This document shows positions 26,890 to 35,194 of a stretch of 64,000 nt of DNA, piece by piece. The position numbers and the translations under genes were made by a program. How positions within the stretch are numbered: the stretch's first letter is position 1; every line of letters begins with the position of its first letter. The notes under the pieces were generated by a model, which saw only the letters and a program-made list of their open reading frames with translations, had not been told where the DNA came from and did not search any database. Source of the DNA: Treponema sp. (lineage in GTDB: Bacteria > Spirochaetota > Spirochaetia > Treponematales > Breznakiellaceae); NCBI GenBank assembly GCA_031256445.1, contig JAIRQN010000029.1, positions 1 to 64,000 of the forward strand, read 5' to 3'.

Positions 26890-27549
26890 ATGGAAAACAA
26901 GAAAATATACATGCCGTTTGTTATGGTATTTGTTTTATTTATTTCTTGTACCTCAAATACGCAGCCTGTGGAAACAACCGCAGCCGTTGCAGAACCCGTA
27001 AAAGATACCGCAGCCGTTACAGAGCCCGTAAAAGATACCGTAGCCGTTACAGAGCCCGTAAAAGATACCGAAAAAAAACCAGCGCCTGAAGTAGTCGTCC
27101 TTGAAGCTCCGGAGGTTAAGACGGACGTAATAATCGAAGAGTATTTTGATCCTGACTCCATTACCGAAGAACAGTTTATTTTAACCAAAATAGACGTACA
27201 GCATTTTATCGAAGAGTTAAATCAGGCAATAAGAAACAGAAATTATCAGGCATGGAAAGCGGCGTTATCGCAGGAATATTTTGATGAACTTTCCTCAAAG
27301 GAAAATCTTAAGCTGATTTCAGAACTGCCTGCGATGAAAACCCGGAAAATAGTTTTAAAAACGCCGCAGGATTATTTTATTCATGTCGTTGTGCCGTCCA
27401 GGGCAAACAGCAGGGTTGATGATATTGAATTTATAGGGGAACACAGGGTTAAGGCATTCACAATAAATACAAACAGAGCCGGCCGTGAAGTCAAGCTCCG
27501 TTTATATGATCTAGAAGTATTTGATGATAAATGGAAAATTATTAACTAA
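26890..27549 (+). CDS. lipoprotein with 10-residue tandem repeats
   Basis: A 219-residue exported protein. A signal peptide ends in a lipobox-like FISC (Cys at residue 18). Three tandem copies of the decapeptide TAAVTEPVKD (with small variations) follow, then a Pro/Glu linker. The C-terminal globular part of about 125 residues (from FILTKIDVQHFIEELNQ) looks like a small alpha+beta SnoaL/NTF2-like domain, though that is a guess. It is probably co-transcribed with the next two genes (gaps 11 and 22 bp). Confidence 0.8.
   Translation: MENKKIYMPFVMVFVLFISCTSNTQPVETTAAVAEPVKDTAAVTEPVKDTVAVTEPVKDTEKKPAPEVVVLEAPEVKTDVIIEEYFDPDSITEEQFILTKIDVQHFIEELNQAIRNRNYQAWKAALSQEYFDELSSKENLKLISELPAMKTRKIVLKTPQDYFIHVVVPSRANSRVDDIEFIGEHRVKAFTINTNRAGREVKLRLYDLEVFDDKWKIIN
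26977..27066 (+). repeat. 30-bp tandem repeat, three copies, in frame
   Basis: Three head-to-tail 30-bp units (26977-27006, 27007-27036, 27037-27066) with a few substitutions, encoding the decapeptide repeats of the lipoprotein. The copy number could vary between strains by slippage without breaking the frame. Confidence 0.9.
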
Positions 27550-27560
27550 AGGAGAATTGT

Positions 27561-28262
27561 ATGTTTTCATTCAAGCGTTTATCCGTCCTCTTGATTATGG
27601 CTGTTTTCGCCGTATCAATCGTCGCCGCTCAGAATAATTCCAAAAGGGAGATGTCTGTAGAGGAATCTTATTTACAGGAATCCATAGAGATGATGATTAT
27701 CCGGGAAACTATAAGGTCCAACAGCAGGGATTCAAAAATTATAGGCCTTGGTTATATTAGCGAAGCAATAAACAGGGGAAGCACAAATGATGAAATCAGG
27801 CAGATACTACAGGAGCTTGCTCTGGAAGGCACCAGTTCAATTACTAGGGAAAATGGACGGGTAGTCAATAATTATCCTGATATAAGACGGCAGGCTGTAA
27901 AATATCTGGGACAGCTTGGAACTGAAGAAGCAAAAAGCTCGCTTCTTACAATATGCCAGGTTGAAAGTGAACCCATGGTGCTTCAGGAAGTTATTAAATC
28001 CCTGGGCGAAATCGGCACAAACGAAAATAATGAAACAATTGAGCTAATTGTCTGGATTGTCAAAAAATTCGACAATACAAAACCTGATAATCTTTTGGCC
28101 ATTGCAACAATCGAAGCTATTGAAAAAATCTCTAAAAATAATAATGTCGGATTTAACTCGCATGCTATCCAGCTTCTTCTTCGTTTTACGGAAGGCCCGT
28201 ATGCAAAATCCGTTCAGGAAAGGGCGAAACAATCAATAGCCGGTTTGCGCAGTAACAACTAA
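27561..28262 (+). CDS. exported HEAT-repeat protein
   Basis: A 233-residue protein. The signal peptide cleaves near SIVAAQNN. The mature part is made of HEAT-type helical pairs (for example DIRRQAVKYLGQLGTEEAKS and EPMVLQEVIKSLGEIGTNEN). AAAGGAG precedes the ATG. It is likely a periplasmic scaffold. It is co-oriented with the lipoprotein gene 11 bp upstream. Confidence 0.85.
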   Translation: MFSFKRLSVLLIMAVFAVSIVAAQNNSKREMSVEESYLQESIEMMIIRETIRSNSRDSKIIGLGYISEAINRGSTNDEIRQILQELALEGTSSITRENGRVVNNYPDIRRQAVKYLGQLGTEEAKSSLLTICQVESEPMVLQEVIKSLGEIGTNENNETIELIVWIVKKFDNTKPDNLLAIATIEAIEKISKNNNVGFNSHAIQLLLRFTEGPYAKSVQERAKQSIAGLRSNN

Positions 28263-28284
28263 TAAATAAATTCCTGCCGGAGCG

Positions 28285-29184
28285 ATGTTCCTTGATTTCC
28301 TGTTCAACCAGAAACGGAAAAAAGTATTCGCTCTGGTTGGAGAAAGCGGCACCGGAAAAAGTTTCCGCGCCAAATTAATAGCTCATAAATACGGAATTGA
28401 TTTAATAATAGACGACGGTCTTTTAATCAGGGACAACCGTATTCTGGCGGGACATTCCGCGAAAAAAGAAAAAACGTTTATTGCCGCGGTAAAAGTGGCT
28501 TTATTTGACGAAAAATCGCACAGAGACGATGTAGCGCGCAGGCTGCAAAACGAAAAATACAAACGAATACTCGTATTGGGCACATCGGAAAGGATGGTGC
28601 TGAAAATCGCGACGCGGCTTCAGCTTCCCCAGCCGGCAAAAATTATCAAGATTGAAGATATCGCATCCCAGGATGAAATAGAAAAAGCAATCCGGACAAG
28701 GCGTATCGAGGGAAAGCACGTTATTCCTGTCCCGTCAATTGAAGTAAAAAAAAGTTATCCAAACATATTTTATGACGCGATAAAAATCTTTAAGCGCCGG
28801 ATAACGGTCCGCGGAAATAATATCGGCTCAATAGAAGACAGACTGCAGGCAGGCGGCATTGGGCCTGTTCCCACTTTACTGGAAAAATCTGTAGTAAGGC
28901 CGGAGTACTCAAAACGCGGAAAAATAATCATTTCGGAAACCGCTTTAAGCCAGATGGTTATCCACTGCGTTGATGAGTACAATAACAGCATCAAAATAAA
29001 GAAAATCCTTGTTAAAGACGCGGATATCGGCTACCGCCTTGTAATCACAATAGATGTGCCTTACGGAATACAGCTTGGAGGAAATATTCACGAATTACAG
29101 CGGTATATCATTGAAAACATAGAACATTACACGGGCATTCTGATTGAAGAAGTTAACATAATTATAGATAAAGTTACGGAGTAA
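28285..29184 (+). CDS. P-loop NTPase fused to an Asp23/Gls24-like domain
   Basis: A 299-residue cytoplasmic protein. The N-terminus has a clean Walker A, LVGESGTGKSFRAKLIA (about residues 17-33), and a Walker-B-like RILVLGTSE; it resembles a small RecA/AAA-type or kinase-like fold. The C-terminal about 100 residues (ETALSQMVIHCVDEYNNSIK ... VTIDVPYGIQLGGNIHELQR ... IENIEHYTGILIEEVNIIID) match the Asp23/Gls24 domain, found in cell-envelope stress proteins. The combination is unusual outside spirochaetes, as far as I know. CCGGAG precedes the ATG. Its end overlaps the convergent pcnB by 11 bp. The function is unknown. Confidence 0.78.
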   Translation: MFLDFLFNQKRKKVFALVGESGTGKSFRAKLIAHKYGIDLIIDDGLLIRDNRILAGHSAKKEKTFIAAVKVALFDEKSHRDDVARRLQNEKYKRILVLGTSERMVLKIATRLQLPQPAKIIKIEDIASQDEIEKAIRTRRIEGKHVIPVPSIEVKKSYPNIFYDAIKIFKRRITVRGNNIGSIEDRLQAGGIGPVPTLLEKSVVRPEYSKRGKIIISETALSQMVIHCVDEYNNSIKIKKILVKDADIGYRLVITIDVPYGIQLGGNIHELQRYIIENIEHYTGILIEEVNIIIDKVTE

Positions 29185-30361
29185 CTGGCGTCTTCTGTCC
29201 GGCGGCGGCAGCCTGCTGCGGGCGCTGCGTTCCGGCTGATTTCCTGCGTCTGCGGCGTTTGCGTTTTACGGCCGGTCTGGCCGCGGCGGCCTCTCCTGTT
29301 CTGGCAGCATCGCCGCCGGGCGCGGCTTTAACGCGCTTGATGGATATGCCCCTGACTGAAAGGAACTTTCTTACCGCGTGTTCCATATTATACCTTGGAG
29401 GATTCATCGGCAAAAGAAACGCGCGCGCGGTCTTAAATATATCCCTGTAATTTTCAATTACTCCCGGCGTCCAGCTTTGGGTGCTTTCAAGATAATCACA
29501 GAAAAGCGCGTAAAGACCCTGCCCATGATTATCATCTTTCCTGTTAATTGCTCCGAGGCTTTGCAGATAACACTGCCTGAATTTCAAATTCTTGCGCATC
29601 AGCCTGGCGGCTTCCGGCTGAATATAGGCGTACAGTCCCATTTTTTCCAGCAAATCCGCTATAACGCCCGCTTTTTCACAATTAATAACTTTAAAAATTT
29701 CTTCTGTAAGCCGCGACGGTGAAATGGAAGAAAGCAAATGCGATTGATTTTTGATTTTCAGCTGAAGACTGAACGGCAGGGAAAAATCTGCGGCCGCCGC
29801 GTACTTTACAGCCCGGATCATTCTTACAGGATCGTCAGTGAATATATCCTTAAGCGGGATAATTGGATTAACCTGCCTTTTTTTAATATCATTCATGCCG
29901 CCGACATAATCGGCTACTGTCTGCTGAAGCGGATCGTAATAAAGGGCGTTCATTGTAAAATCCCGGCGATGCGCATCATCTTCTATTGTGCCGAATGTAT
30001 TGCTTGTATGCCCGTCTTTAAGGGAGCGGAATGTGGATACTTCAAAAATCCTCTGTCCGAAATAAACATGAACAAGACGAAAACGCCGCCCGATTATTCT
30101 GGAATTACGGAAAATTTTTTTAATTCGCGCCGGACTTGCCGCGCTTACAATATCAAAATCTTTGGGTTTTTTTCCAAGTATCAAATCCCGCACCGCTCCG
30201 CCAACAATGTATGTGTCAAAATTCATGTCTTTAAGCCTTCTGACAATGCTTACGGCTTCGCTGTCAACATCGGCAAAATTTATGCCGTGTTCATCGCAGG
30301 TATAAATTATGGCTTTTTTTACCAGTTTGCCGTCTTTTCCGGCTGAATATCTAACTCTCAT
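29174..30361 (-). CDS. pcnB: poly(A) polymerase / tRNA nucleotidyltransferase family (PcnB-like)
   Basis: A 395-residue class II nucleotidyltransferase. Motifs: VGGAVRDLILGKKPKDFDIV (the G-G-x-V-R-D loop and the metal-binding D-x-D), RRFRLVHVYF, RRDFTMNALYYD and DDPVRMIRAVKYAA. The tail is highly basic (KRKRRRRRKS), as in PcnB poly(A) polymerases, which add 3' A-tails for RNA decay. A CCA-adding function cannot be excluded by eye. The ATG overlaps the stop of the hydrolase gene upstream as ATGA. Confidence 0.9.
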   Translation of the reverse strand: MRVRYSAGKDGKLVKKAIIYTCDEHGINFADVDSEAVSIVRRLKDMNFDTYIVGGAVRDLILGKKPKDFDIVSAASPARIKKIFRNSRIIGRRFRLVHVYFGQRIFEVSTFRSLKDGHTSNTFGTIEDDAHRRDFTMNALYYDPLQQTVADYVGGMNDIKKRQVNPIIPLKDIFTDDPVRMIRAVKYAAAADFSLPFSLQLKIKNQSHLLSSISPSRLTEEIFKVINCEKAGVIADLLEKMGLYAYIQPEAARLMRKNLKFRQCYLQSLGAINRKDDNHGQGLYALFCDYLESTQSWTPGVIENYRDIFKTARAFLLPMNPPRYNMEHAVRKFLSVRGISIKRVKAAPGGDAARTGEAAAARPAVKRKRRRRRKSAGTQRPQQAAAAGQKTPVTP

Positions 30362-31314
30362 TCACAACGTTTTTTTATCCATGAAAGAAGGTTATCCATT
30401 ACTTCTTCACGGTTTGTTTCGTTAAAAACCTCGTGACGCGCACCGGGATAAAGCACAAATTCCAAATCTTTAACTCCCAGATGACGGTACTCATTAACGA
30501 GGATTGTGGGACTTGCCCCCATTGCGCCTACCGGATCGTCGCTGCCCGATAAAACATATAATGGCAAATAACAATCAATTTTCGCCATTTTGTCGCTGCG
30601 GTGAATTCGCACCAGTATCTTCGCGAGATCCCTGTAAAAACCGGTTGAACAGAGGAATCCGCAGAGAGGATCAGCTTCATATTTATCTACTTCTTCTTCA
30701 TCACGGGAAAGCCAGTCAAATTCGGTGCGATTGGGCATGAATGGCTTAATATAAGGCCCGTCGGCCAAAGATTTCGCATAAAGCGAACCTTTCCTCTGAC
30801 CTTTAAATATGGCCAACAAAGTCATTAAAGGAAGTCCGGCTTTGACCATAATATCGCCGGGACCTTTAGTGCCCGAAAGGATACAGCCGTTAATCAATGA
30901 ATTGCCGGAATATTCTTCAATATAGTTCTGCGCTATAAATGAACCCCATGAATGGCCAAGGAGAAAAACAGGTATTTTCGGCCTGCTTTTGCGAATTTCC
31001 TTGATTATTCCATTTACATCTTTTGTTACCCTGGTAAAACCATTTCCATCCGCGCAGTGCCCTAAAAGCCCTCCCCTGTCCGGCCCATTTACCTTTAAAT
31101 CGGCTGTTTTGCCGTGTCCGCGCTGATCCGCGGTCCAGACTTCTATTCCTGCATCGGTAAGTTTCTCCGCCAGGCGGCGGTAACGCAGCGCGTGTTCCGC
31201 CATGCCGTGAGCTATATGAAGCACAGCATTTATAGGTTTCCCTTCCGGCGCCCAACGATACAAATAAATTTTGGTCCCGTCAAAGCTCTCAAAATAGGTT
31301 TCATGTTGAACCAT
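30358..31314 (-). CDS. alpha/beta hydrolase, monoacylglycerol-lipase-like
   Basis: A 318-residue serine hydrolase of the Hydrolase_4/lysophospholipase group. It shows HIAHGMAEHALRY (oxyanion region), ADQRGHGKT, the nucleophile elbow LLGHSWGSFIAQ, an Asp in VLSGSDDPVG and the His in YPGARHEVFNE. No signal peptide is seen. It probably cleaves acylglycerols or lysophospholipids. Translationally coupled to pcnB. Confidence 0.9.
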   Translation of the reverse strand: MVQHETYFESFDGTKIYLYRWAPEGKPINAVLHIAHGMAEHALRYRRLAEKLTDAGIEVWTADQRGHGKTADLKVNGPDRGGLLGHCADGNGFTRVTKDVNGIIKEIRKSRPKIPVFLLGHSWGSFIAQNYIEEYSGNSLINGCILSGTKGPGDIMVKAGLPLMTLLAIFKGQRKGSLYAKSLADGPYIKPFMPNRTEFDWLSRDEEEVDKYEADPLCGFLCSTGFYRDLAKILVRIHRSDKMAKIDCYLPLYVLSGSDDPVGAMGASPTILVNEYRHLGVKDLEFVLYPGARHEVFNETNREEVMDNLLSWIKKRCE

Positions 31315-31392
31315 AAGAGTATTTTAACAACTAGCGGAGGTTCTGGCAACATGTTCCGGTATGCACAGGGGAATTATCGCCTGGGATATATT

Positions 31393-32553
31393 TCACCTTT
31401 CAAAAACAGCCAGGCTTTCAATATGCGCTGTTTGCGGATAAAAATCGAAAAGTTTAATTTCTTTCAGTTTGTAGCCGCCGTTTGTCAGAATTTTTGAATC
31501 GCGGGAAAGAGAGGCGGCGTCACAGGAAACATAGGCAATGACAGGCGGCCCGTTACAAGCCAGAGCTGCGGCCAATTTGGCGGCCAGCCCGGTTCTTGGA
31601 GGATCGGTTACGGCGAACCCAAAACCTTCAGGCGTGGTTTTACAGCGTATAAAAGTTTCAGCCCACTCGGTGTCGCGTAACGCAAAATATTCGGCATTTA
31701 TTCCCTTCAGATTTTCACGGGCAAGACTGACTGATGTTTTATTTTCTTCGGCAAGAATTATTTTTGGAAACAGTTCGCCCAGAAAAACCGCGAATGTTCC
31801 CGCTCCGCAGTATAAATCCGCCGCCGGCAGGCTTGTGTCCGCTCCTTCGGCGGTTTTCCTGAGATCCAGAACCAGTTTTTCAAGCATTAAACAGTTGCTC
31901 TGAAAAAATACTCCCGCATCAAGGGAAATTTCTTTATCAAGGAGTTTTATTTTGCCTTTTTGCGTCCCGCCTTCGTTTAACAAAACCCCGTCTTTCGCGA
32001 AGACGGTAAAACGGTCTTTTTCGGGCGGCAGAGAAAGCGTTTGCCCTTTTTTTAAAATATCCCTTATTGCCGGCACAGCTACAGGACAGTCAGAAATAGC
32101 GATTATTTCTCCGCCTTGACCCATCAATCCGAATTTTGAATCGCTTTTTTTCTGTCTGAAACAGTGAAACTGCATTCTGTTACGGTATTCCCAGGGCGGT
32201 GAGGGAAAAATCTCCGGTTGAGGAATTTCAATAGCCCCTATTTTTAAAAATGAATCTTTTAAAATGCCGGTTTTTGCGGCAAGCTGGGCATCATAGGTAA
32301 TATGCTGAAGGCTGCATCCGCCGCATTTTTTGTAAAAAGCGCATTTTGCCTGTATCCTCTCAGGCGAAGGATTTACAATTTCCATAAGTTCGGCGCGCGC
32401 CCAGGTTTTTCTATCTTCAATTATCCGGCATAAAATTGTTTCATCCGGCGCGCCTTTTTCAACAAAGACAGGTTTCCCTTCAAACCGCGCGAGAGCGTCT
32501 CCTCCGGGCACGATGCTTTCAAGGCGCAATCTGCAAATATCACCGATTTCCAT
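31393..32553 (-). CDS. rlmD: 23S rRNA (uracil-5-)-methyltransferase, RlmD/RumA type
   Basis: A 386-residue SAM-dependent RNA methyltransferase. A TRAM-like N-terminus (GDICRLRLESIVPGGDALAR) is followed by a 4Fe-4S ligand set CAFYKKCGGC plus the later Cys in ISDCPVA. Next come the SAM loop ADLYCGAGTFAVFL, the DPPRTGL motif and the catalytic YVSCDAASLSRD. Other members of the family modify U747 or tRNA U54, so the exact target is inferred. No Shine-Dalgarno is seen. Confidence 0.88.
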   Translation of the reverse strand: MEIGDICRLRLESIVPGGDALARFEGKPVFVEKGAPDETILCRIIEDRKTWARAELMEIVNPSPERIQAKCAFYKKCGGCSLQHITYDAQLAAKTGILKDSFLKIGAIEIPQPEIFPSPPWEYRNRMQFHCFRQKKSDSKFGLMGQGGEIIAISDCPVAVPAIRDILKKGQTLSLPPEKDRFTVFAKDGVLLNEGGTQKGKIKLLDKEISLDAGVFFQSNCLMLEKLVLDLRKTAEGADTSLPAADLYCGAGTFAVFLGELFPKIILAEENKTSVSLARENLKGINAEYFALRDTEWAETFIRCKTTPEGFGFAVTDPPRTGLAAKLAAALACNGPPVIAYVSCDAASLSRDSKILTNGGYKLKEIKLFDFYPQTAHIESLAVFER

Positions 32554-32682
32554 TATTAAATAATATCAAAAAACATATATAACCACAAAGGCGAAAAGGG
32601 AAATATAACATTTTGTTAAAAAAAATTCCTTACTTTGCCATTGTGGAAAATCTTTCAGTGTAGCAAATATAAAAAATTATTG

Positions 32683-32688
32683 TATACT
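32683..32688 (+). promoter_or_regulatory. TATACT -10 box, probable leaderless start
   Basis: TATACT ends 8 nt before the ATG at 32696, and no Shine-Dalgarno exists. The -35 region is weak (GTAGCA at a 17-bp spacing). Confidence 0.45.
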
Positions 32689-32695
32689 GATTCTA

Positions 32696-34384
32696 ATGAA
32701 ACTAGGCTGTAAAATTTTCATCATGTTTCTGTTTGCCGCGGCGCCGGTTTTTTCGCAGAACGCCATCCGCGAGCAGGGACTCGTTACCACAGAACCATTC
32801 TGGCGCCAGGCGCTTGGCGGAACAATAATCGCATTGCCGCATGTTCAGGCACAGTCGGCTGTTGTCGCATTGGACAGCGGAAATATCAGGGCGTTTTCAA
32901 CAACCGGTACGCCAATGTGGAATTTTTCGGCAAGAGGCAGGATAAGCCCTTTTGTTACGCGATCACGGGAAGGTTCGTCATACTTTTCAAGAACAAACGG
33001 AACATTAATGGCCCTTAACCGCTCAGGGAGGGAAATATGGAGACGAAACATAGGCGGCCCTCTCTGCGCGGCGGTAGTTACAGGCTGGGATTCCAGGCTG
33101 TTTGTTCCGACTGAAAAAAAAATCTCCTGTTATACCGCCTCCGGAAACCTGTTATGGACAAGGACATTTGAATCGCCTCTCTCTCTCTCTCCGAAGCTGG
33201 ATCATAACGGAGGGATTATTTTCGCTCTGGATAATAACGAAGTTATCAGAATTGACGCTTTCGGCAACATATCCAACTGGCCGCCTTCCGGTAAGATAGC
33301 GGTTTTGCTGTCTGTTGATAAACAGCAGATTCTGGCGCTGTATACGGACGGAACAATGGGCATGCTTGAGAGTTCAAAAGAATGGTTTTTCACCGCTCAG
33401 GCGGACGAACATCCCGCGCTTCAGATAAAACTGCCGTCTTCTCCCGTCGCGGCTGTAAGCAGAGGTAGTAGCGTCGCGGTTGTTACAAGCGACGGATCAA
33501 TTTCACTTTTATCGCTTGAAGAAAAAAAAATACTCTGGACCGGCGACAGCCATATCAGGGAATATATAAAAAGCGGCGGCAGGCCGGATCCGGATGCAGA
33601 AATAATTTTTGACGAGAGGGGAATTTATATAATAAGCAAAAACGGCGCCGCCGGTTTTTCACATGAAGGAAAAAGACTCTGGTTCACGCTATTGCATAAC
33701 GCGGCCGCCATGCCCGCTTTTGGAGACGACGGCGTGCTTTATTCAGGCGGGAAAGACTGGATACTGTATGCGTATAGAATCGAGGATCGCGTAATAAGGG
33801 AAAGAGGCGGCATTTACGGACCTGTTTCCGGCGGCTCTTATGAAACAGTCCAATCCCGGTCTTCTTTTATACTGGATTACCCGGTTTTTAATTCGGAGAT
33901 AAAACCCGTATTGGACCAAATCAGTTCCGCGCTGGGCGCAGGCAGAGTGGGCTCAAATGAACCCGCGTGGACTTCCTTTTTAAAAGCTGTTGCCGCCGGC
34001 CAATACCCGCTTGTGCAGCGCGCAGGCGCAATTCGTCTCCTTGGACAGCTCGGCTCTCTGGAAACTATTCCCTTTCTGACCAATGTTTTTAAAAATGAAA
34101 ATGAGTCCTCAATAAAGTCCGCCGCAGCTTTGGCAATAGGCGCTATCGGAGTTGATCCGCAGGGCGTTGCAATCCGGGCATTTATTGATTATGCCGCCCT
34201 TACAACTACAGTCAGGGACAACCAGGTGTTAGTTGCAATTGCCGCGGCCACAGGCGCTCTTTGCCGTTTCTCCGGGCCGCCGTTAAGTGAAACCGGAGTA
34301 AAAATTCTTACAATTCTTTCATCAGGCGACCAGCAGCAAATCGTAAGCCGTCAGGCAAAGAAGGAGCTTGCGTCACTGCGGTAG
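32696..34384 (+). CDS. exported PQQ-type beta-propeller protein with C-terminal HEAT repeats
   Basis: A 562-residue protein. The signal peptide ends near AAAPVFSQ. Residues about 40-365 are WD-like or PQQ-like blade repeats (for example VVALDSGNIRAFSTTGTPMW, LMALNRSGREIWRRNIGGPL and KISCYTASGNLLWTRTFESP). The C-terminus (about 440-560) has HEAT-type helices (QRAGAIRLLGQLGSLETIP). This resembles outer-membrane assembly BamB-like propellers with an added scaffold, but no catalytic site is evident. Its end overlaps the convergent PIN gene by 12 bp. Confidence 0.85.
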   Translation: MKLGCKIFIMFLFAAAPVFSQNAIREQGLVTTEPFWRQALGGTIIALPHVQAQSAVVALDSGNIRAFSTTGTPMWNFSARGRISPFVTRSREGSSYFSRTNGTLMALNRSGREIWRRNIGGPLCAAVVTGWDSRLFVPTEKKISCYTASGNLLWTRTFESPLSLSPKLDHNGGIIFALDNNEVIRIDAFGNISNWPPSGKIAVLLSVDKQQILALYTDGTMGMLESSKEWFFTAQADEHPALQIKLPSSPVAAVSRGSSVAVVTSDGSISLLSLEEKKILWTGDSHIREYIKSGGRPDPDAEIIFDERGIYIISKNGAAGFSHEGKRLWFTLLHNAAAMPAFGDDGVLYSGGKDWILYAYRIEDRVIRERGGIYGPVSGGSYETVQSRSSFILDYPVFNSEIKPVLDQISSALGAGRVGSNEPAWTSFLKAVAAGQYPLVQRAGAIRLLGQLGSLETIPFLTNVFKNENESSIKSAAALAIGAIGVDPQGVAIRAFIDYAALTTTVRDNQVLVAIAAATGALCRFSGPPLSETGVKILTILSSGDQQQIVSRQAKKELASLR

Positions 34385-34792
34385 ATATACATTGCGGATG
34401 CGTTCCCTGCCGGGAAGCCTGTAAATATCAAAATCCCTGTCAAGGCTGATTATCTCCCTGATACCGGTTTTCTCCGCTGTGACGACAAGGGTGGCATCGG
34501 CAAAATCCATCGGCAAATCACTGTACTTTTGAGTCAATTCAACAATACGCGGCAAATCGTTCTGGTTAATATCGCTTATAATAACGCCTTTTATCATTGC
34601 CCATTCAAAAAAATCTTTCTGGGCATTGGCATTGACGCTCAGAAAATAAGATGCTTCGGTAAAAACGGCAAGAGTACTTATAAAACAGTATTCATTATTT
34701 AACAAGAACTGCCGGACTTTATTATGATGATTATCGCCAATATGAAACAAGGCAATAAGAGGTCCTGCGTCAATAAGAATTCTGTCGTGCAC
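34373..34792 (-). CDS. PIN-domain toxin (VapC-like)
   Basis: A 139-residue PIN-fold ribonuclease candidate. The acidic active-site residues are visible: ILIDAGPLIALF (first Asp), a Glu in VFTEASYF, DFADATLV (third acidic) and SLDRDFDIY (fourth). PIN toxins cleave tRNA or rRNA when freed from their antitoxin. It overlaps the upstream antitoxin gene by 23 bp. Confidence 0.88.
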   Translation of the reverse strand: MHDRILIDAGPLIALFHIGDNHHNKVRQFLLNNEYCFISTLAVFTEASYFLSVNANAQKDFFEWAMIKGVIISDINQNDLPRIVELTQKYSDLPMDFADATLVVTAEKTGIREIISLDRDFDIYRLPGRERIRNVYLPQ

Positions 34793-35057
34793 GAATCTTC
34801 TCTTTTATGCGTTGTTTATATGTAGTTGAAAGATCGCCTTCGCCAAGATTATATTTGCCAAAATACGGCAGCCCTAATGTATAAGAATCCATCTCTTTTT
34901 CTTCCTGGTTATAAAACATTTCTATGGATTCTATAATAATCTGAGACTTTGTCATGTTTTTTGCCCTGGAAAGAATGATCAATTTATTCCTTGTATCTAT
35001 GGGAAGCCTGGCGGTAGTAATTACCTCATTTTTCTTTGGGCTTGCGCTGATATACAT
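34770..35057 (-). CDS. ribbon-helix-helix antitoxin of the PIN toxin
   Basis: About 95 residues from the ATG at 35057. The N-terminal half (EVITTARLPIDTRNKLIILS ... MTKSQIIIESIEMF) has the beta-strand-helix-helix pattern of a MetJ/Arc-type DNA-binding antitoxin. The C-terminal half is charged and would wrap the toxin. The start codon lies inside a 25-bp palindrome (35053-35077), the likely autoregulatory operator. Confidence 0.82.
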   Translation of the reverse strand: MYISASPKKNEVITTARLPIDTRNKLIILSRAKNMTKSQIIIESIEMFYNQEEKEMDSYTLGLPYFGKYNLGEGDLSTTYKQRIKEKIRARQNSY

Positions 35058-35077
35058 ATTACAAATTGTAATATGTA
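35053..35077. promoter_or_regulatory. 25-bp perfect palindrome, toxin-antitoxin operator
   Basis: The half-site TACATATTACAA is repeated in inverted orientation around a single central base. The antitoxin ATG (35055-35057) lies within the left arm, so a bound repressor would cover the translation start. Confidence 0.75.
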
Positions 35078-35145
35078 AATGTACCAGAGTCAAGAGGTTT
35101 TTACGGTTTTTTTCAGGTTTTCAAAAATTACGATCTAAAATTACA

Positions 35146-35174
35146 TTGTTAAACCAACGGAAATCAGATATAAT
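35146..35174 (+). promoter_or_regulatory. sigma-70-like promoter of the P83/100 gene
   Basis: TTGTTA (35146-35151), a 17-bp spacer, and TATAAT (35169-35174). The Shine-Dalgarno GCAGGAG (35181-35187) and the ATG at 35195 follow. Confidence 0.7.
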
Positions 35175-35194
35175 TGAAAAGCAGGAGTGTTACA

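Noticed and set aside
26826-27188. Minus-strand frame with SFTGSVTAAV repeats
   Set aside because: It is the antisense translation of the 30-bp tandem repeat in the lipoprotein gene.
29738-30346. 202-codon plus-strand frame
   Set aside because: Antisense to pcnB with no recognisable domain.
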